The notes under the pieces: model-generated
Seen by the model: the letters and a program-made list of their open reading frames with translations, nothing else
What the model was told of the DNA's origin: nothing
Database searches by the model: none
NCBI GenBank assembly: GCA_025201375.1
Contig: JAIWZP010000020.1
Span: forward strand, 248,001 to 312,000
DNA: 64,000 bases
Reading direction: 5' to 3'
From: Gongronella butleri
Lineage: Eukaryota > Mucoromycota > Mucoromycetes > Mucorales > Cunninghamellaceae
Shown here: in pieces, positions 34,851-46,233 of the stretch
How the letters are laid out: the number at the start of each line of letters is the position of its first letter
Numbering within the stretch: position 1 is the first letter of the stretch
Program-made: the position numbers and the translations under genes

Positions 34851-35248
34851 TCATTTGCAGAATTTCATCGATTTGCAAATGAAAAGCTGCGGAATTGCTG
34901 CAATCGCCATTTTATTGATCTTCGTTCAGCGATCGTTACGCCAAGTGCGCAGCACGCATCAGACAGAGGACCAAAATGACGTTTGAAGTAAGTTTAATGC
35001 GCATCATCTTGAGCTGTCAATGAGCAATTCTTGCAAAAAATCTCAAAACACACTTGATTTTGTGTTTCTCACTTTATGGTGATTCAATCACTAGCAAATT
35101 TAGACCAGGTGATGCTTGTAGACATTGAAAGGATGGCACAAAGTTTGAAACCTCAAGAACTGTTATTGGAGAAGGTTTAATAGAAACTCATCTCCAAGAG
35201 TTTCTATGATAGGCAATTGTCAAGATACACAGCTCTTTGCGTGTTTAT
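34851..35248. other. 3' flank of HNH-protein gene
   Basis: Low-GC sequence downstream of the minus-strand HNH gene. A small inverted repeat gaaactcat/cctatcatagaaactcttgg-type hairpin (ctccaagagtttctatg near 35190, with ttaatagaaactcatctcc just before) is visible. No gene is seen. Confidence 0.4.
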
Positions 35249-35825
35249 TTAAGGACATCCAGCGTTGTAAATTTCAGCATCGACAGACCATTTGGCACTA
35301 AGATACTTTGGCTGTGCGTGATCTAAAAAATGCTGGCGCCATTGGCGGATAAAAGCTTCAACACGCGGCCACCGCTCGGAATTGGTTTCTGGGTCGTGAC
35401 TTTTCTCTTCCATCAAATGTGCCATGACGCTCTCGCCGTGCTCGATGAAATCGGGGCCACGAAAATGATCGTCCAAAGAAGCGCATGTCTCTAGAACCTG
35501 CTGCCACGGTGTTGCGGGGTCTTTAAGCGTGTCGGGCGCGTCCGGCGCGTCCTGCTGGTATTGCTTGATCATCGTGGCCAATTCCTCCTGGCGCGCCGCG
35601 GGTATCTTGTTTGCGGCACGCAAAAGCGCGCCCGCCGCCTTTTTGACGCGACGCGTTTCGGGCAGATCGACCCAGCCTTTGCCCTCCAATGGGCATCCGT
35701 GCCGTCGCGCAAGCTCCTTTTTCAATGCAACCGCGTGCGACTCGTATCGATCATGGCATTGCTTACACAGCACAAGAATGTCGCGGCTCTGGCCAAAACG
35801 AATAAATGAGTTTTCGCCATCTTTT

Positions 35826-35877
<52 letters not shown>

Positions 35878-36382
35878 CATTCGCGCAGTCCTTACCGACT
35901 TTGATTTGATGCTCAGCGGCATCTCACGGCGATAGACCTCGGGCACTATTACGTGCCAATGGCAAGGGGTGAACCATTTGTGTACAAAAGAGACAGAAAA
36001 AAGAAAAGAAAAACAAAAAAACAAAACCTTACCCACGTGGTGCCTGGTAAGGTGTTTGGCGGTGCCACACACCACACAAATATTCTGCCTTTCTTCGGTC
36101 ATGTAGTCGGTGGCACCGTGGCCGTCGCCTTTGGCCTCAAAAGTCAGGCGAATGGCGCGTTCTTGGTCCGGCATTGTGATCGCCAATCCGCGCGACAAAT
36201 ACCAATTAGCCTTTTTCCTAAATAGAAAGGGGGGAGTGGTCTTGGGATCAAGGAGATCGTGCTTGGTAAAAAAAAAAGTGGGGGAGGTCGTTTGCTTACG
36301 AGCCGCAGCGAAACATAAGCTTGTCTTTGAGAGAATACACTTTCCAGTTCTCATACACGGTATTGGACTTTATGGTCGGCAT
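35249..36382 (-). CDS. HNH-domain protein, EXD2 C-terminal type
   Basis: Four exons: 36382-36300, 36217-36033, 35945-35896, 35788-35249; 285 aa. The N-terminal ~70 aa (SNTVYENWKVYSLKDKLMFR, then KKANWYLSRGLA) include NWKVYS...FRC. A zinc/HNH module follows: C75-x2-C78 (NICVVCGTAKHLTRHH), then HHVVPEVYRREMPLSIKS, and C114-x2-C117-H (LVLCKQCHDRYE). This module matches the HNH-like region at the C-terminus of animal EXD2 (HHVVPxxYRRxxP), but no 3'-5' exonuclease domain is present. The last ~140 aa are helical, ending WRQHFLDHAQPKYLSAKWSV. Intron 3 holds a 47-nt homopolymer. A nuclease or nucleic-acid-binding role is inferred; catalysis is unproven because EXD2's own HNH region is poorly characterised. 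Confidence 0.8.
35829..35875. repeat. 47-nt poly(T) tract in HNH-gene intron 3
   Basis: Uninterrupted T run on the plus strand. It is poly(A) on the coding strand and lies in the middle of the 107-nt intron. It differs from the other long tracts, which are poly(T) on the coding strand. Confidence 0.85.
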
Positions 36383-36666
36383 AGTGACCTGCTTTGCACT
36401 GTTCTCGGCCGGCATAGCAGTCAGCCAAGGCAAGGGGGGGGGGAGAGGGGGGAGTACAAAAAAAAAAAAAGAGAAACAATGAAAACGACGCCATTCATGG
36501 AGCGTTGTTTTGGCTGCCTAGATTTGGTAATGCAAGCAGCTCGGAGTTTCTCTCAGCCCACAAACCGCGCCTGGAAAGCGTGCCTTTTTATTTTTCTGAC
36601 TTGCCTTTTTTCTTCTCTTCCCATCAACATTCGTTCGTTTTTTTCTCCTTTTTTTTTTAAACGGCC
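36383..36666. promoter_or_regulatory. Divergent promoter of HNH protein and chitin synthase
   Basis: A 284-bp gap between divergent starts. The chitin-synthase side (36570-36660) is a T/C-rich leader. A poly(A) run and gggggggggagaggggg tract lie at 36430-36475. No clear TATA box is seen. Confidence 0.4.
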
Positions 36667-39425
36667 ATGGCTTCTCGTGAACAAGCAAATGATGCGAACG
36701 AGTCCGGCGGGTTCTTCAATTCGTTCATCCACACGCTGATTTACGGCAATGAAGGCCAGGAGCCACCCGCGTCTTCGTCGCGTCACGGTCCTCGTGGCGA
36801 AGCACGGCCATTGCCGCCTCGGCCATTGACGACCATTGACCCTTTGCTTCCATCCATGGGTTATGGTCTTCAAAGGCCCTTTTCGCTCCCAATTCAGTCG
36901 CCTCCTCCGCCAGCAGGTGGTGTCCATGGTCATCATCAACAACAAAGAGAACAGCGGCGTCCGCTTCCTCCATCACCCACACATCAAATGTCGCCAATTC
37001 AGCCGCAACAGGGTGCCGCACCCATTTTCTCGGCACCACAAGGAAATATGATGCCGCAGCGGATCATGAGCCCCGGGGCCGCACCATTGGCATCGTCCGC
37101 AGCCATCTTTGCACCTCCAATTCAGCGCATGACGTCGCCTTATGGACAGCCGACCTTTGCCACGGCTATGCAGCAACAACATCTCACGCCCACAACGCTG
37201 TATGATCCAAACGACGCACCGGATCATATTCCCGGCGAGTATCCCAACACAACAACGCCACCGCAAGAATCCAATACGACGCTTGTCTCGACCACGGGTG
37301 GCGATGCCTTTGACGTGGGCAATGCCGAGGACGTCGACGACAACGACGGGCAAGATATGGGCGAGCCATTGGCATCGTCCAATGCCAATCAAGGCGCGCA
37401 AGAACCGCGATCGCGTGTTGGCGCCGCACGTAGAATGCATTACGGCCCCGCCCCCGTGCACACAAAGCGCCGATACACGCGCAAGAGAATGCATCTAACC
37501 CGCGGCCATCTCGTTCTCGAAAGCAGCATCCCAAGCACCATGCTCGGCCAATTGCCGCGCCCAGATAGCCGCGAATTCCGCACAATGCGCTACACAGCCG
37601 CCACTTGCGATCCCGATGACTTTGTCCAGCAGGGATATACCTTGAGGCAGCAAGCCAGCAACAAACGACAGACAGAAATACACATCGTCATCACCATGTA
37701 TAATGTAAATCCCTTAAATTCGCATCTTTTTTCTTTTTACGCATTTCATTCATTCATCCACTAATTTTTTTTATAGGAGGACGAAGTTCTTTTTGCTCGC
37801 ACAATGCATGGTGTGTTCCGCAACATTGAATACCTTTGCAAACTCAAGAACCATCATGTCTGGGGCGCCGACGCATGGAAAAAGGTCGTTGTCACCATCG
37901 TCGCCGACGGCCGCAAGAAAATCCATCCCCGTGTTCTGTACGTTTTGGCGGCCATGGGCATTTACCAAGAGGGTCTTGCAAAAAATGTGGTCGACGACAA
38001 GGAAGTCACAGCTCACATCTATGAGGTATAAAAAACTGACGGAATGTCTGGTGTGCATGATCAATTGACACGTGTCCCACTTTTTTTTTCATAGTACACC
38101 ACTCAATTTTGCTACGATGACAAGATGAATTTGTGTGGTGCTTCCAAGGTACGCGTCAGCACTTGCAAAGAAAACCCATTTATGCCAGCTGACGCGCTTT
38201 TTATACCGACTGACGCGCTTTTTATGATTTTATTGTTTTTCCCCCGCAGGGCATTGTGCCGACGCAAGTTATTTTTTGCCTCAAGGAGAAAAATGCCAAG
38301 AAAATCAACTCGCACCGATGGTTCTTCAATGCATTAAGTGAGTCGCTCCAGCCGCGCGTCTGCATTTTGCTGGATGTCGGCACCAAGCCGGCGCATGGCA
38401 GCATCTACCAGCTGTGGAAGGCCTTTGATCAAAATCCGCAGATTGGCGGCGCGTGCGGCGAGATCCGCGCCATGCTCGGGCCAAGCTGCCGCTACCTGTT
38501 GAACCCGCTGGTCGCCGCGCAGAATTTCGAGTACAAAATGTCTAATATCCTGGACAAGCCCATGGAATCTGTGCTCGGCTACATCTCAGTGCTGCCCGGC
38601 GCGTTCTCGGCGTACCGTTACAAGGCGCTCAAAAACGACATCAATGGCAATGGCCCGCTGCAAAAATATTTCAAAGGCGAAACTCTTCACGCAGGCTCAA
38701 CATCCAAGGACGGCGACGCTGCAAAGTCTGGCAGCGGGCTCTTTGAGGCAAACATGTATCTGGCCGAGGACCGCATCCTCTGCTTTGAACTGGTTGCAAA
38801 GAAAAACGAAAGATGGCTGCTTCAATACTGCTCCGCCGCGTCCGCATCCACAGATGTCCCGGATCATTTGCCAGAATTCATTTCACAACGACGACGATGG
38901 TACAAGAAAACAAAATAACGATGCGCTCGTATAATTGCGTGCTGATGGGTGCCTATTTTTTTTAATTTTTGCAGGCTCAATGGCTCTTTCTTTGCTGGAA
39001 TCTATGGTCTTTGGCACTTCCGCTCGCTGTGGCATAGCAATCATTCCATGCCACGGATGCTGTTGCTTACTATTGAGGCAATTTACAACGTGATCAACCT
39101 GCTCTTTAGCTGGTTTGCCATGGTAAATCGAAAAAAGTGCTCAACGTCCAATTTTGCCATAGGGCTAATACTCCCTTTTTTTTTTTTTTTTTGCTGCAGT
39201 CCAATCTGTTCATCACCTTTTACTTCATCACCAAGAGCTTGGCTGACGATCAGACCGATCCCTTTGGGAATGGCTGGGGAAATCGCTTTTTTAATATTTT
39301 CAGGTGCTTGTACCTGTTTTTGATTGTCGTCATCTTCATTTGTTCGCTTGGAAATCGCCCTCAAGGGTAAACAAAATAGCCAATGATGATTGTCGCGTGC
39401 TGCGGCTACCCATTGGCTTGACATT

Positions 39426-39479
<54 letters not shown>

Positions 39480-40102
39480 CTACACAGGGCTAAATGGCTG
39501 TTTATGGGCTGCCTGATTGGATTTTCCGTAATCATGATGTACATGATATTTGCGTCGGCATGGCTGGTGTACAAGGGCATCAGTGAAGCCATGGTGAACC
39601 TTCAATGGACAAGCGACGCAGGCCATGACATTTCAAACGTGCTCAACAACACCAATCTTCGCAACATGCTCGTGTCAATCTTGGCAACCTATGGTCTCTA
39701 CTTTGTCTCCAGCCTCTTGTACCTGCAGCCATGGCATTTGTTCACAAGTATGCCGCAATACCTGGTCCTGCTTCCTGGCTACGTTAATATTCTCAACATT
39801 TACGCGTTTTGCAACACGCATGACGTCAGGTAAAATAAGAAAAAAAGAGTCATCTACCGTCAAGAAGCTCATGCGCTGTCTTTTAGCTGGGGCACCAAAG
39901 GCGACACCGCTATAAGTCAAGATCTTGGCGTTGTCACCAAGGTGTCCGAAAAAAAAGAAGAAGTCATCCTCGAGCTGCCGACCGACCCCGCAGAAATCAA
40001 CATTGCCTATGGCTTTGTCCTGCGTCAGCTGCAAAACAAAGCACCGCCACCCAAGGTAAAATTGGTCAAAAACGTTGATCAAAAGCGAACGATTTAAACC
40101 TT

Positions 40103-40136
<34 letters not shown>

Positions 40137-40392
40137 GTGTTGCCGCGATGTTTAGGAGCCCGAGCAAAAGAACCAAGAAGACGGGTTCCGCTCTTTCCGT
40201 ACTCACTTGGTGCTCATCTGGCTCGCGTGCAATGCGGTGCTTGTCGCGGTCGTGACATCTACCGAATATGATACCCTGTTTATCCCGAGTGCCGGCAACA
40301 CGTACATGTTGGTCATACTGTGGACCAATGCTGCTCTCGCTGCATTTAAATTCATTCACTCGCTAGCGTTTCGTGTACTTGAATGGTTGTAA
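36667..40392 (+). CDS. Chitin synthase, division 1 (class I-III type)
   Basis: Integral plasma-membrane GT2 enzyme polymerising GlcNAc from UDP-GlcNAc. Nine exons: 36667-37704, 37777-38025, 38095-38148, 38250-38899, 38975-39122, 39200-39366, 39488-39829, 39887-40055, 40156-40392; 1017 aa. Residues 1-~260 are a Pro/Gln-rich cytosolic tail. The chitin synthase N-terminal region starts [20 protein letters not shown]. Catalytic landmarks: [46 protein letters not shown], the acceptor-site [10 protein letters not shown], and QRRRW at about 661-665. About seven membrane helices follow, with the family marker [19 protein letters not shown] before the last pair. The absence of myosin and cytochrome-b5 domains rules out classes IV-VII. 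Introns 6 and 8 carry 49- and 30-nt T tracts before their acceptors. The call is very secure; exact class is not resolved. Confidence 0.95.
39428..39476. repeat. 49-nt poly(T) tract in chitin-synthase intron 6
   Basis: Uninterrupted T run on the coding strand ending 11 nt before the AG acceptor (39487), in the polypyrimidine-tract position. A similar 30-nt run (40106-40134 region) precedes the acceptor of intron 8. Confidence 0.85.
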
Positions 40393-40973
40393 ACGCCAAT
40401 TCCTCATCCAACAATGCAAAATAATGCCACGCGCTTGGACATCACCTCCTTCCTTTCTTTTTTTTTCGCTTACATCCTTCATTCTCAAATCAAATAAAGT
40501 GTATTTCAGCATCTCATCCAATTAGAATACAGTAAATGCAGGCAAAAATTGATATACTGTACGGTACTATACTGTACAGTACCGGTAGTACTGTATTTCA
40601 TAAGAAATACGTATCTAACCGAGGCTAAATTCCCAAACCAATAATATCGAAAAACGAGTTTTCAGCCTAGCTGTTAATCAAGATGTGCACTATTTTCACG
40701 AAGAATTTTCACCAAGCCCTTTATTGGTAAAATTGCTAATCATCATGCATAAGTTGCTTGCCCCCATCCAAAACTATTATTTCACTAGGCCATTTCGTTG
40801 CATTTATTACCTTACCTATTATTGAAAAAAAAACCAGAGGTGCAGTAGGTACTACATACAGTAGAGTGAGTTTTTTGTTACTGTATGCAGATGAATCCAA
40901 AATATCGACATTTTTACAAATTCAGCAGTGGTTCACGAAATATTTTGTGGATCGGGATGAAAGTGGCACCATC
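40393..40973. other. 3' flank of chitin synthase with TACTGTA-type palindromes
   Basis: An AATAAA-type poly(A) signal (caaataaagtg, about 40491) lies 100 nt past the stop. The stretch 40555-40595 is a cluster of nested palindromes built from TACTGTA/TACAGTA and taccggta. No gene is seen. Confidence 0.5.
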
Positions 40974-42045
40974 CGAAAGAGACACGCTCGGAGGTCATTT
41001 CCAGAATGTTTGTTTACCACTCGATGCGGCGTACTCTTTGTATGCTTGTGAAAGCTGTTAAAACATTTCAAAAATTTTCAACCTCAATGTTCTCGGTAAC
41101 GGATTGGACAACACACGGTGCTTTTGACGTGTCGAAGGCATCTGCTGAATCTTTATCAAATGGGACCAGTTTCATCGATGGATGGCTAAAACTCGCAGAG
41201 AAAATTCACTTTTTCATCAAAATCTTTGATCGCGAATTGCTCGACAACGGTTTAATAAACCTGTGATTTTTATTCCAGTTTTACAAAGAAACAGGGGTGC
41301 AAAGCACCTAATGAAACGACCTGCGGCGCGCTAGCTTGGATTTTAACTTTTTGCATCGGTCATTTCACCAGCCTGCTGCGGCCCACTCAGCGCATAAAAA
41401 TGTGCAAAATAAAAAAATAAAAAAATACAAAAAAAAATAACTTCCATGCAATTTACGCACCTTAATTTGGAAGTGTCAAACCTTAAACTTTTGCAAAATA
41501 ATCTTGCCCAAAGTAAGCACTTTTCTCAGTCGATCGACGTTCATGCATCACTCTTTACGTAGATAGGCTTTTTTTCTGACGTTGGGGCGATCGGCCATTT
41601 TGTGTGCCAATAGCAAATTGTTGGAATTAACCTGTTTGGCATGCATTGATCACTCGGAGTTCAAAATATCCCAAATTTGGCATTTTCTGAGATTGAAATG
41701 TGTGACCCCTGAGTGACCCCTGAATTTTTCAAAAGTGGTCGTAGCGCATTGGGGGTTTACGTAAGCTTTTTTGGTGCAAATTTTGCGCTGAATTCGATGC
41801 AGCTCTTTTTGAGCCCGGGGTCAACCGTGCAGATGGCCAGATGAATGCAAATTAGTACAAATAGGATGCTTTTGGAATTTTCGAGTCCAAAAAAATTCGG
41901 CCTGGTCCGTCATGAGCACTGAACCGTAGTTTATGCCGCGACGCATTTTCCATTGGCGAGCGAGTAGACTGTAAAAAAATTTCTGGAGGTACAAGATGTC
42001 GGCAAAGTCTGAAAAACACGATCCATGGTGTTTCAAAGGTAAATG
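40974..42045 (+). repeat. Dispersed repeat A, copy 2 (~1.07 kb)
   Basis: Same orientation as copy 1 at 21502-22575, from gaaagagacacgctcgg at the left to ccatggtgtttcaaaggtaa at the right. It contains a small internal duplication absent from copy 1 (gtgacccctga twice near 41703-41722). The 278-bp palindrome next to copy 1 is not present at this copy's left edge. Confidence 0.8.
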
Positions 42046-42594
42046 TGTACGTTTTTATGCAGTGTAACGCAATGCTTCCGGTATTGAAATGATAGCACGC
42101 ATCAGATTTTGTCCACTAATATAGAAACATGGACAGATCAAACGCTTTGCTTGCGTGAAAAATCCAAAACGAATGAAAATCGTGCTGTTTTGCGTTTTCT
42201 CGGACACTTGCTGAAATGCTGATTGATCTTTTTTCAAATCAAATGTGTGAATATGAGACTATAAGGACAGATAGAGGTGGTGATGGGCAGAATCGAATCG
42301 TTACAGCATCATGCATACAGTATGATACTGTATCATACAGTATATCATATCTTTGGGACAATTCGCCGCTGGCACATAACACGCCTGCCACCGAGGCAAA
42401 TTGATCTTTTTTTTCGAGCACTTTATCATAAATATCATCACTCACTGTCTTTGAGAAACGATTGGCCCTGTTTAAGGGAAATTTTAATGAAATACAGTAG
42501 TAATAATACAAATGCGCAAAAAAAAAAAAAAGGTTGACGCGTAAAGTCTATGCAAAGAAGGATGTAAAGAAAAGGGAAAATGGAGAGCATGATA

Positions 42595-42628
<34 letters not shown>

Positions 42629-42635
42629 AGTCGTA
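42046..42635. other. 3' flank of MHYT gene with a TACTGTA palindrome
   Basis: Gene-free. 42315-42343 (atacagtatgatactgtat, continuing catacagtat) is an almost perfect 29-nt alternating palindrome of the ATACAGTAT word. A 29-nt A run (42598-42626) lies just past the MHYT stop codon. No coding exon is seen. Confidence 0.5.
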
Positions 42636-45600
42636 TTAAGTTGCGATGGAATGCACGCATTCGACGATCGCTTGATCGAGCCACAAAAATCGATCCTTTG
42701 AGGGTAAAATGACCAAGGCAGGCTCGACGGGCTTCATGGTCATGGTGTCAAGCAGGGACGGCGATGCTGAGGCGAGCTTTGGTGAATTTTTGCCGATCGC
42801 GATCGTCGGAGACGTTGGTGAGCTGGCAGCTGTCTCATGGCGTCGATTTCGCTTTGCACGCGGTGGTGGTGGCAACGATGTGAGAATGTTGGGAGGCAGT
42901 GATGACTTGCTATTTGAGCGTGCTGGTGAGGACATGGACGGCGACAAGGGCGCATTGCCCGAGGAGGGTGTATAGGACGATGGCTCGGAGCTGATCATGT
43001 TCATCTGTTGTCGCTGGTAAGGGTGCATGGCGGACGTTGGTGGCTGCTGCGGCAATGGCTGGTAGTAATGCGAAGCTTCCCAGGACGATGGTCGCGTGCC
43101 ATATTGACTCTGCTGATAATCGTTGCTCTCTTCGTACTGATCAGCCGCTTTTTGCGAAATGGCGTGTGCAAGCGACGACACAAGCAAGTATGGGCGGCAT
43201 TGCACGGACTGTGACGCGGCGTGCTGCTCAATAGACGCCGTGGTGCCCTTGGCGCGCAGGCAGATGCGGAAGAGCAGGATCGAGCAAGGTTCTGGCGACA
43301 TGGAAAAGGCAGGCGCCTCCACCACCTCGGAATGGAGCGTCGCCTTGGACAAGCCAAGATGAATGGCATTGGGTCCGGCGGCTTGGATCAATTGGCGTGC
43401 AGCGACCTCCAGCGCCTCGGCAAGTCGATTGATTGTGTGGAAATTCTGCGATTTGGTAGCCTGGTGATGTTTCTGTTGATGTTGTTGCTGTTGGCTCGGC
43501 AGCATGGAAGGTGATGCAGGCGAGATGGGCGATGTGGAATCGGACGCCGCATTGTGAAGCGGACTGTTATTCATTGTCGACGTCAAGGAGCGCGGCGGTG
43601 ACGACGATACCGACGAAAAAGACACCTGATCGTGCGATTGTTCATGAAGCGAGGATGAAGGTGTGCCATTCAGCGTAAATGAGGTGGCTTGGGAAGGCGA
43701 AAAGTAAGAATTGGCACCCAAAGACGTTGTCGTGTTGCGTGAGGTGGTGGACGTGCGCGGGAACAGATTGATGTGGCGGTCAATATCGGACAATTGGGTC
43801 AATGTGTGGCCAGAAAAGATGGTGGCAATGCATTGTCGCTCTTCGACGGACAAGTGACGCACGGGCTCTTGCGTATCTTGGTATTTGAGATCGACCAAAG
43901 GGAAAGTATAGCGCGTGCGCTGGTCGACAATGACCTTGATCTGCTGATTTGTCTGATCCTCGTCAACGAGACCAAGAAGACCGACCTTGATGGTGGGGAG
44001 CGTCGATTTGAGCGATTTAAACATGTTGTGGGGGCTCGCGGCGAGGCGGAACATGTCCAAAAAGTGCTGCAACATATGCTCATTGGGTATGTGCAGTCGT
44101 TGCGCCATGACGCGTGAGATGAACGACGCGTGTGCAAAACGATAACCTTGAGCCATCAAACGGTGAATGTCCTTGTCATTGAGCAATTGGCGAACAAGAA
44201 CAATGTGACGTTCTTCATCACCCTCGTCAGCTTGAATGCCATCCACCGTCAACGACGATGTGCTGCTGGATGAGAGTCGGCTTTGCTGAGAGTGTTGCTG
44301 CAAATGCTGCATCACATTGAGAGACGATGAACGTTTTGACGACAAATTCGTGTCTCCAAATGGCGTGGGCGAGCCGCTACGACTATTGTTTTTCGTGGTC
44401 GTGGGCGACGTATGGTCGTCGACGCTGTTTTTCGTCATGCCAGTGGTAATGGAGACCATTTCGGTATCGACGGCGGTGATACTCGGGGGTGCAGGCATAG
44501 ATGACAGCATATACGTGAGATCGTCGTGGGCATTGATCGATTCAATGTCGTGCGGACGCTTTTGTCGGCGTGTAATCGTCTCGAATTGATGCTTGACAGC
44601 AAGCGCCTTTTGCTGGATCATGCCGGGATTTTCAATCGTGTGCGTCTTGATGACGCGCTCGTAAAGTAGACCGAGTTGCGAGGCGTCGTCCATGCGCAGA
44701 CTGTTCATCAGGTCGGTCGTCGCCTCATGGAAGCGACGCTCGGCAAAATTGAATTCATCCGAATGTGAACTGCGGTCAAAATCCTCTGGCGTGGGGATGC
44801 CCGACCAATGCGTGACAAGCTCAAACAATCGGATGTACAGCGGATGCGACGGTGAGAATTCCAGACGTGTTTGCTAAAAAGAAAATAATGATCCAGTAAA
44901 TTATAATAATAATAACGGTGTCAGTGCGTGATTGTCATTTTTTTTTTTTTTTTTACTAATTTACCTTGAATTGAAGATCGGAAAGGATCTCACGGTGTGG
45001 AATGACACCATCGACATTGACCATGATGCGGCCCTGCGAGTCAAAGAGAACGAGATCCACGACAAGCCGCTTTTTGTGTTCATGCTCCGACAGGCTTTGG
45101 ACGCTGCATCGTACACCGACATAGAAGAGCAACAAGCACGCGACAACCACCACGCCGCAAATGAGGCCAATGAGCACGGGTGTTCCCAAGATAGGTCGCG
45201 GGGGCATTGCTCCGTTGCTGACATCCAGGTAATTGGTGCCCGCCATGGCCGTAAAATGCATACCTGAGACAATGTTTTTTTTTTGTATCAGCTTATGTTT
45301 TTTTTTTTTTTTTTTGAGCGGAGAGGATCTTACCGGAGACAGCAACGCCCATAATCATTGCACAGCCAAGTCGTTTGTACCATTGGTTCGCCCATTGTTC
45401 ACGAAGCTTGAAAAAAATAAGCAAGGCCGCCGTAACGGCGACGCAAGCAATTATGACAGCGCCAGCAACGTAAGCGGGGCTATAAACGACGGCAAAGAAT
45501 TCAATCGCAAATTGTCCTATTTTGATTTGAGATCATATAGTGAGGGGAGAACAATGAGTGGATGATGCACCAATGATAGGTCCGTGATCAAGGAATCGCG

Positions 45601-46233
45601 TCCGTCGCAGCTTGAATTGCTTACCGATATAATGCATGGTTGCAATTCCGCACTGAGAAGACAAAGAAAATCGAATGAGCTGCACGTTCTTTGCCTAATT
45701 GGGCCTCATGTCAGGGCGCGCGAGAGACTCGCGCGTGCCGACCCAGGCACTCAACCTATTTTTTTTTTTTTTTTGAGTTTACCCCAGCAAGGCAGCCGCT
45801 GACCACAATGCGAAAGATTTGAACGTGCTCGCTGACGCCGACAAATGAAAATGAGATGAACATGCACGCAATGGCGACAATCAAACTGGCAAAAGTGTAG
45901 CCAGGCGCATATGCCAATTGATAGCTGTAGGGCGAGTTAACAAAGGTGATGGTCAAGCTGTTGTTGCCAATGAAATGCATGGACCAGATACCCACACTAC
46001 CCATGGACAGAGCTGCTGCAAAAAGCAGAAACCTGAAAAAAAAGACAATAAAAAGCAAATGAGCATGTGCAATTGCTCGTCTGTTTTCGTTTTCTGTACC
46101 AATTGACGCGGCCACGGATGTGCGTGCGTCTGGAAAGCAGCTCCAGAGTGGTCATGGACCCAATGACAGAGATAATATAGCTAACAAAGACAATGCCGCC
46201 ATTGAATTGCTGATAGGCAATCACTTCCGCCAT
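42636..46233 (-). CDS. MHYT-domain membrane sensor with long cytosolic tail
   Basis: Six exons: 46233-46100, 46032-45783, 45652-45625 (28-nt micro-exon), 45516-45334, 45263-44965, 44873-42636; 1043 aa. Residues 1-~215 are a seven-helix MHYT unit with three repeats of the metal-binding motif: GIWSMHFIGNNS, GIATMHYIGQFA and GMHFTAMAGTNY. In bacteria MHYT domains are thought to bind copper and sense O2, CO or NO; fungal ones are uncharacterised. A further membrane helix (LIGLICGVVVVACLLLFYVG) and a PAS-like short segment (VDLVLFDSQGRIMVNVDGVI) precede a ~750-aa Ser/Gln-rich cytosolic tail. That tail has two ordered blocks: one near HIVLVRQLLNDKDIHRLMAQ, and one near AFSMSPEPCSILLFRICLRA. No kinase, cyclase or GGDEF/EAL domain is seen. 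The tail is probably a signalling scaffold; its partners are unknown. Confidence 0.88.
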
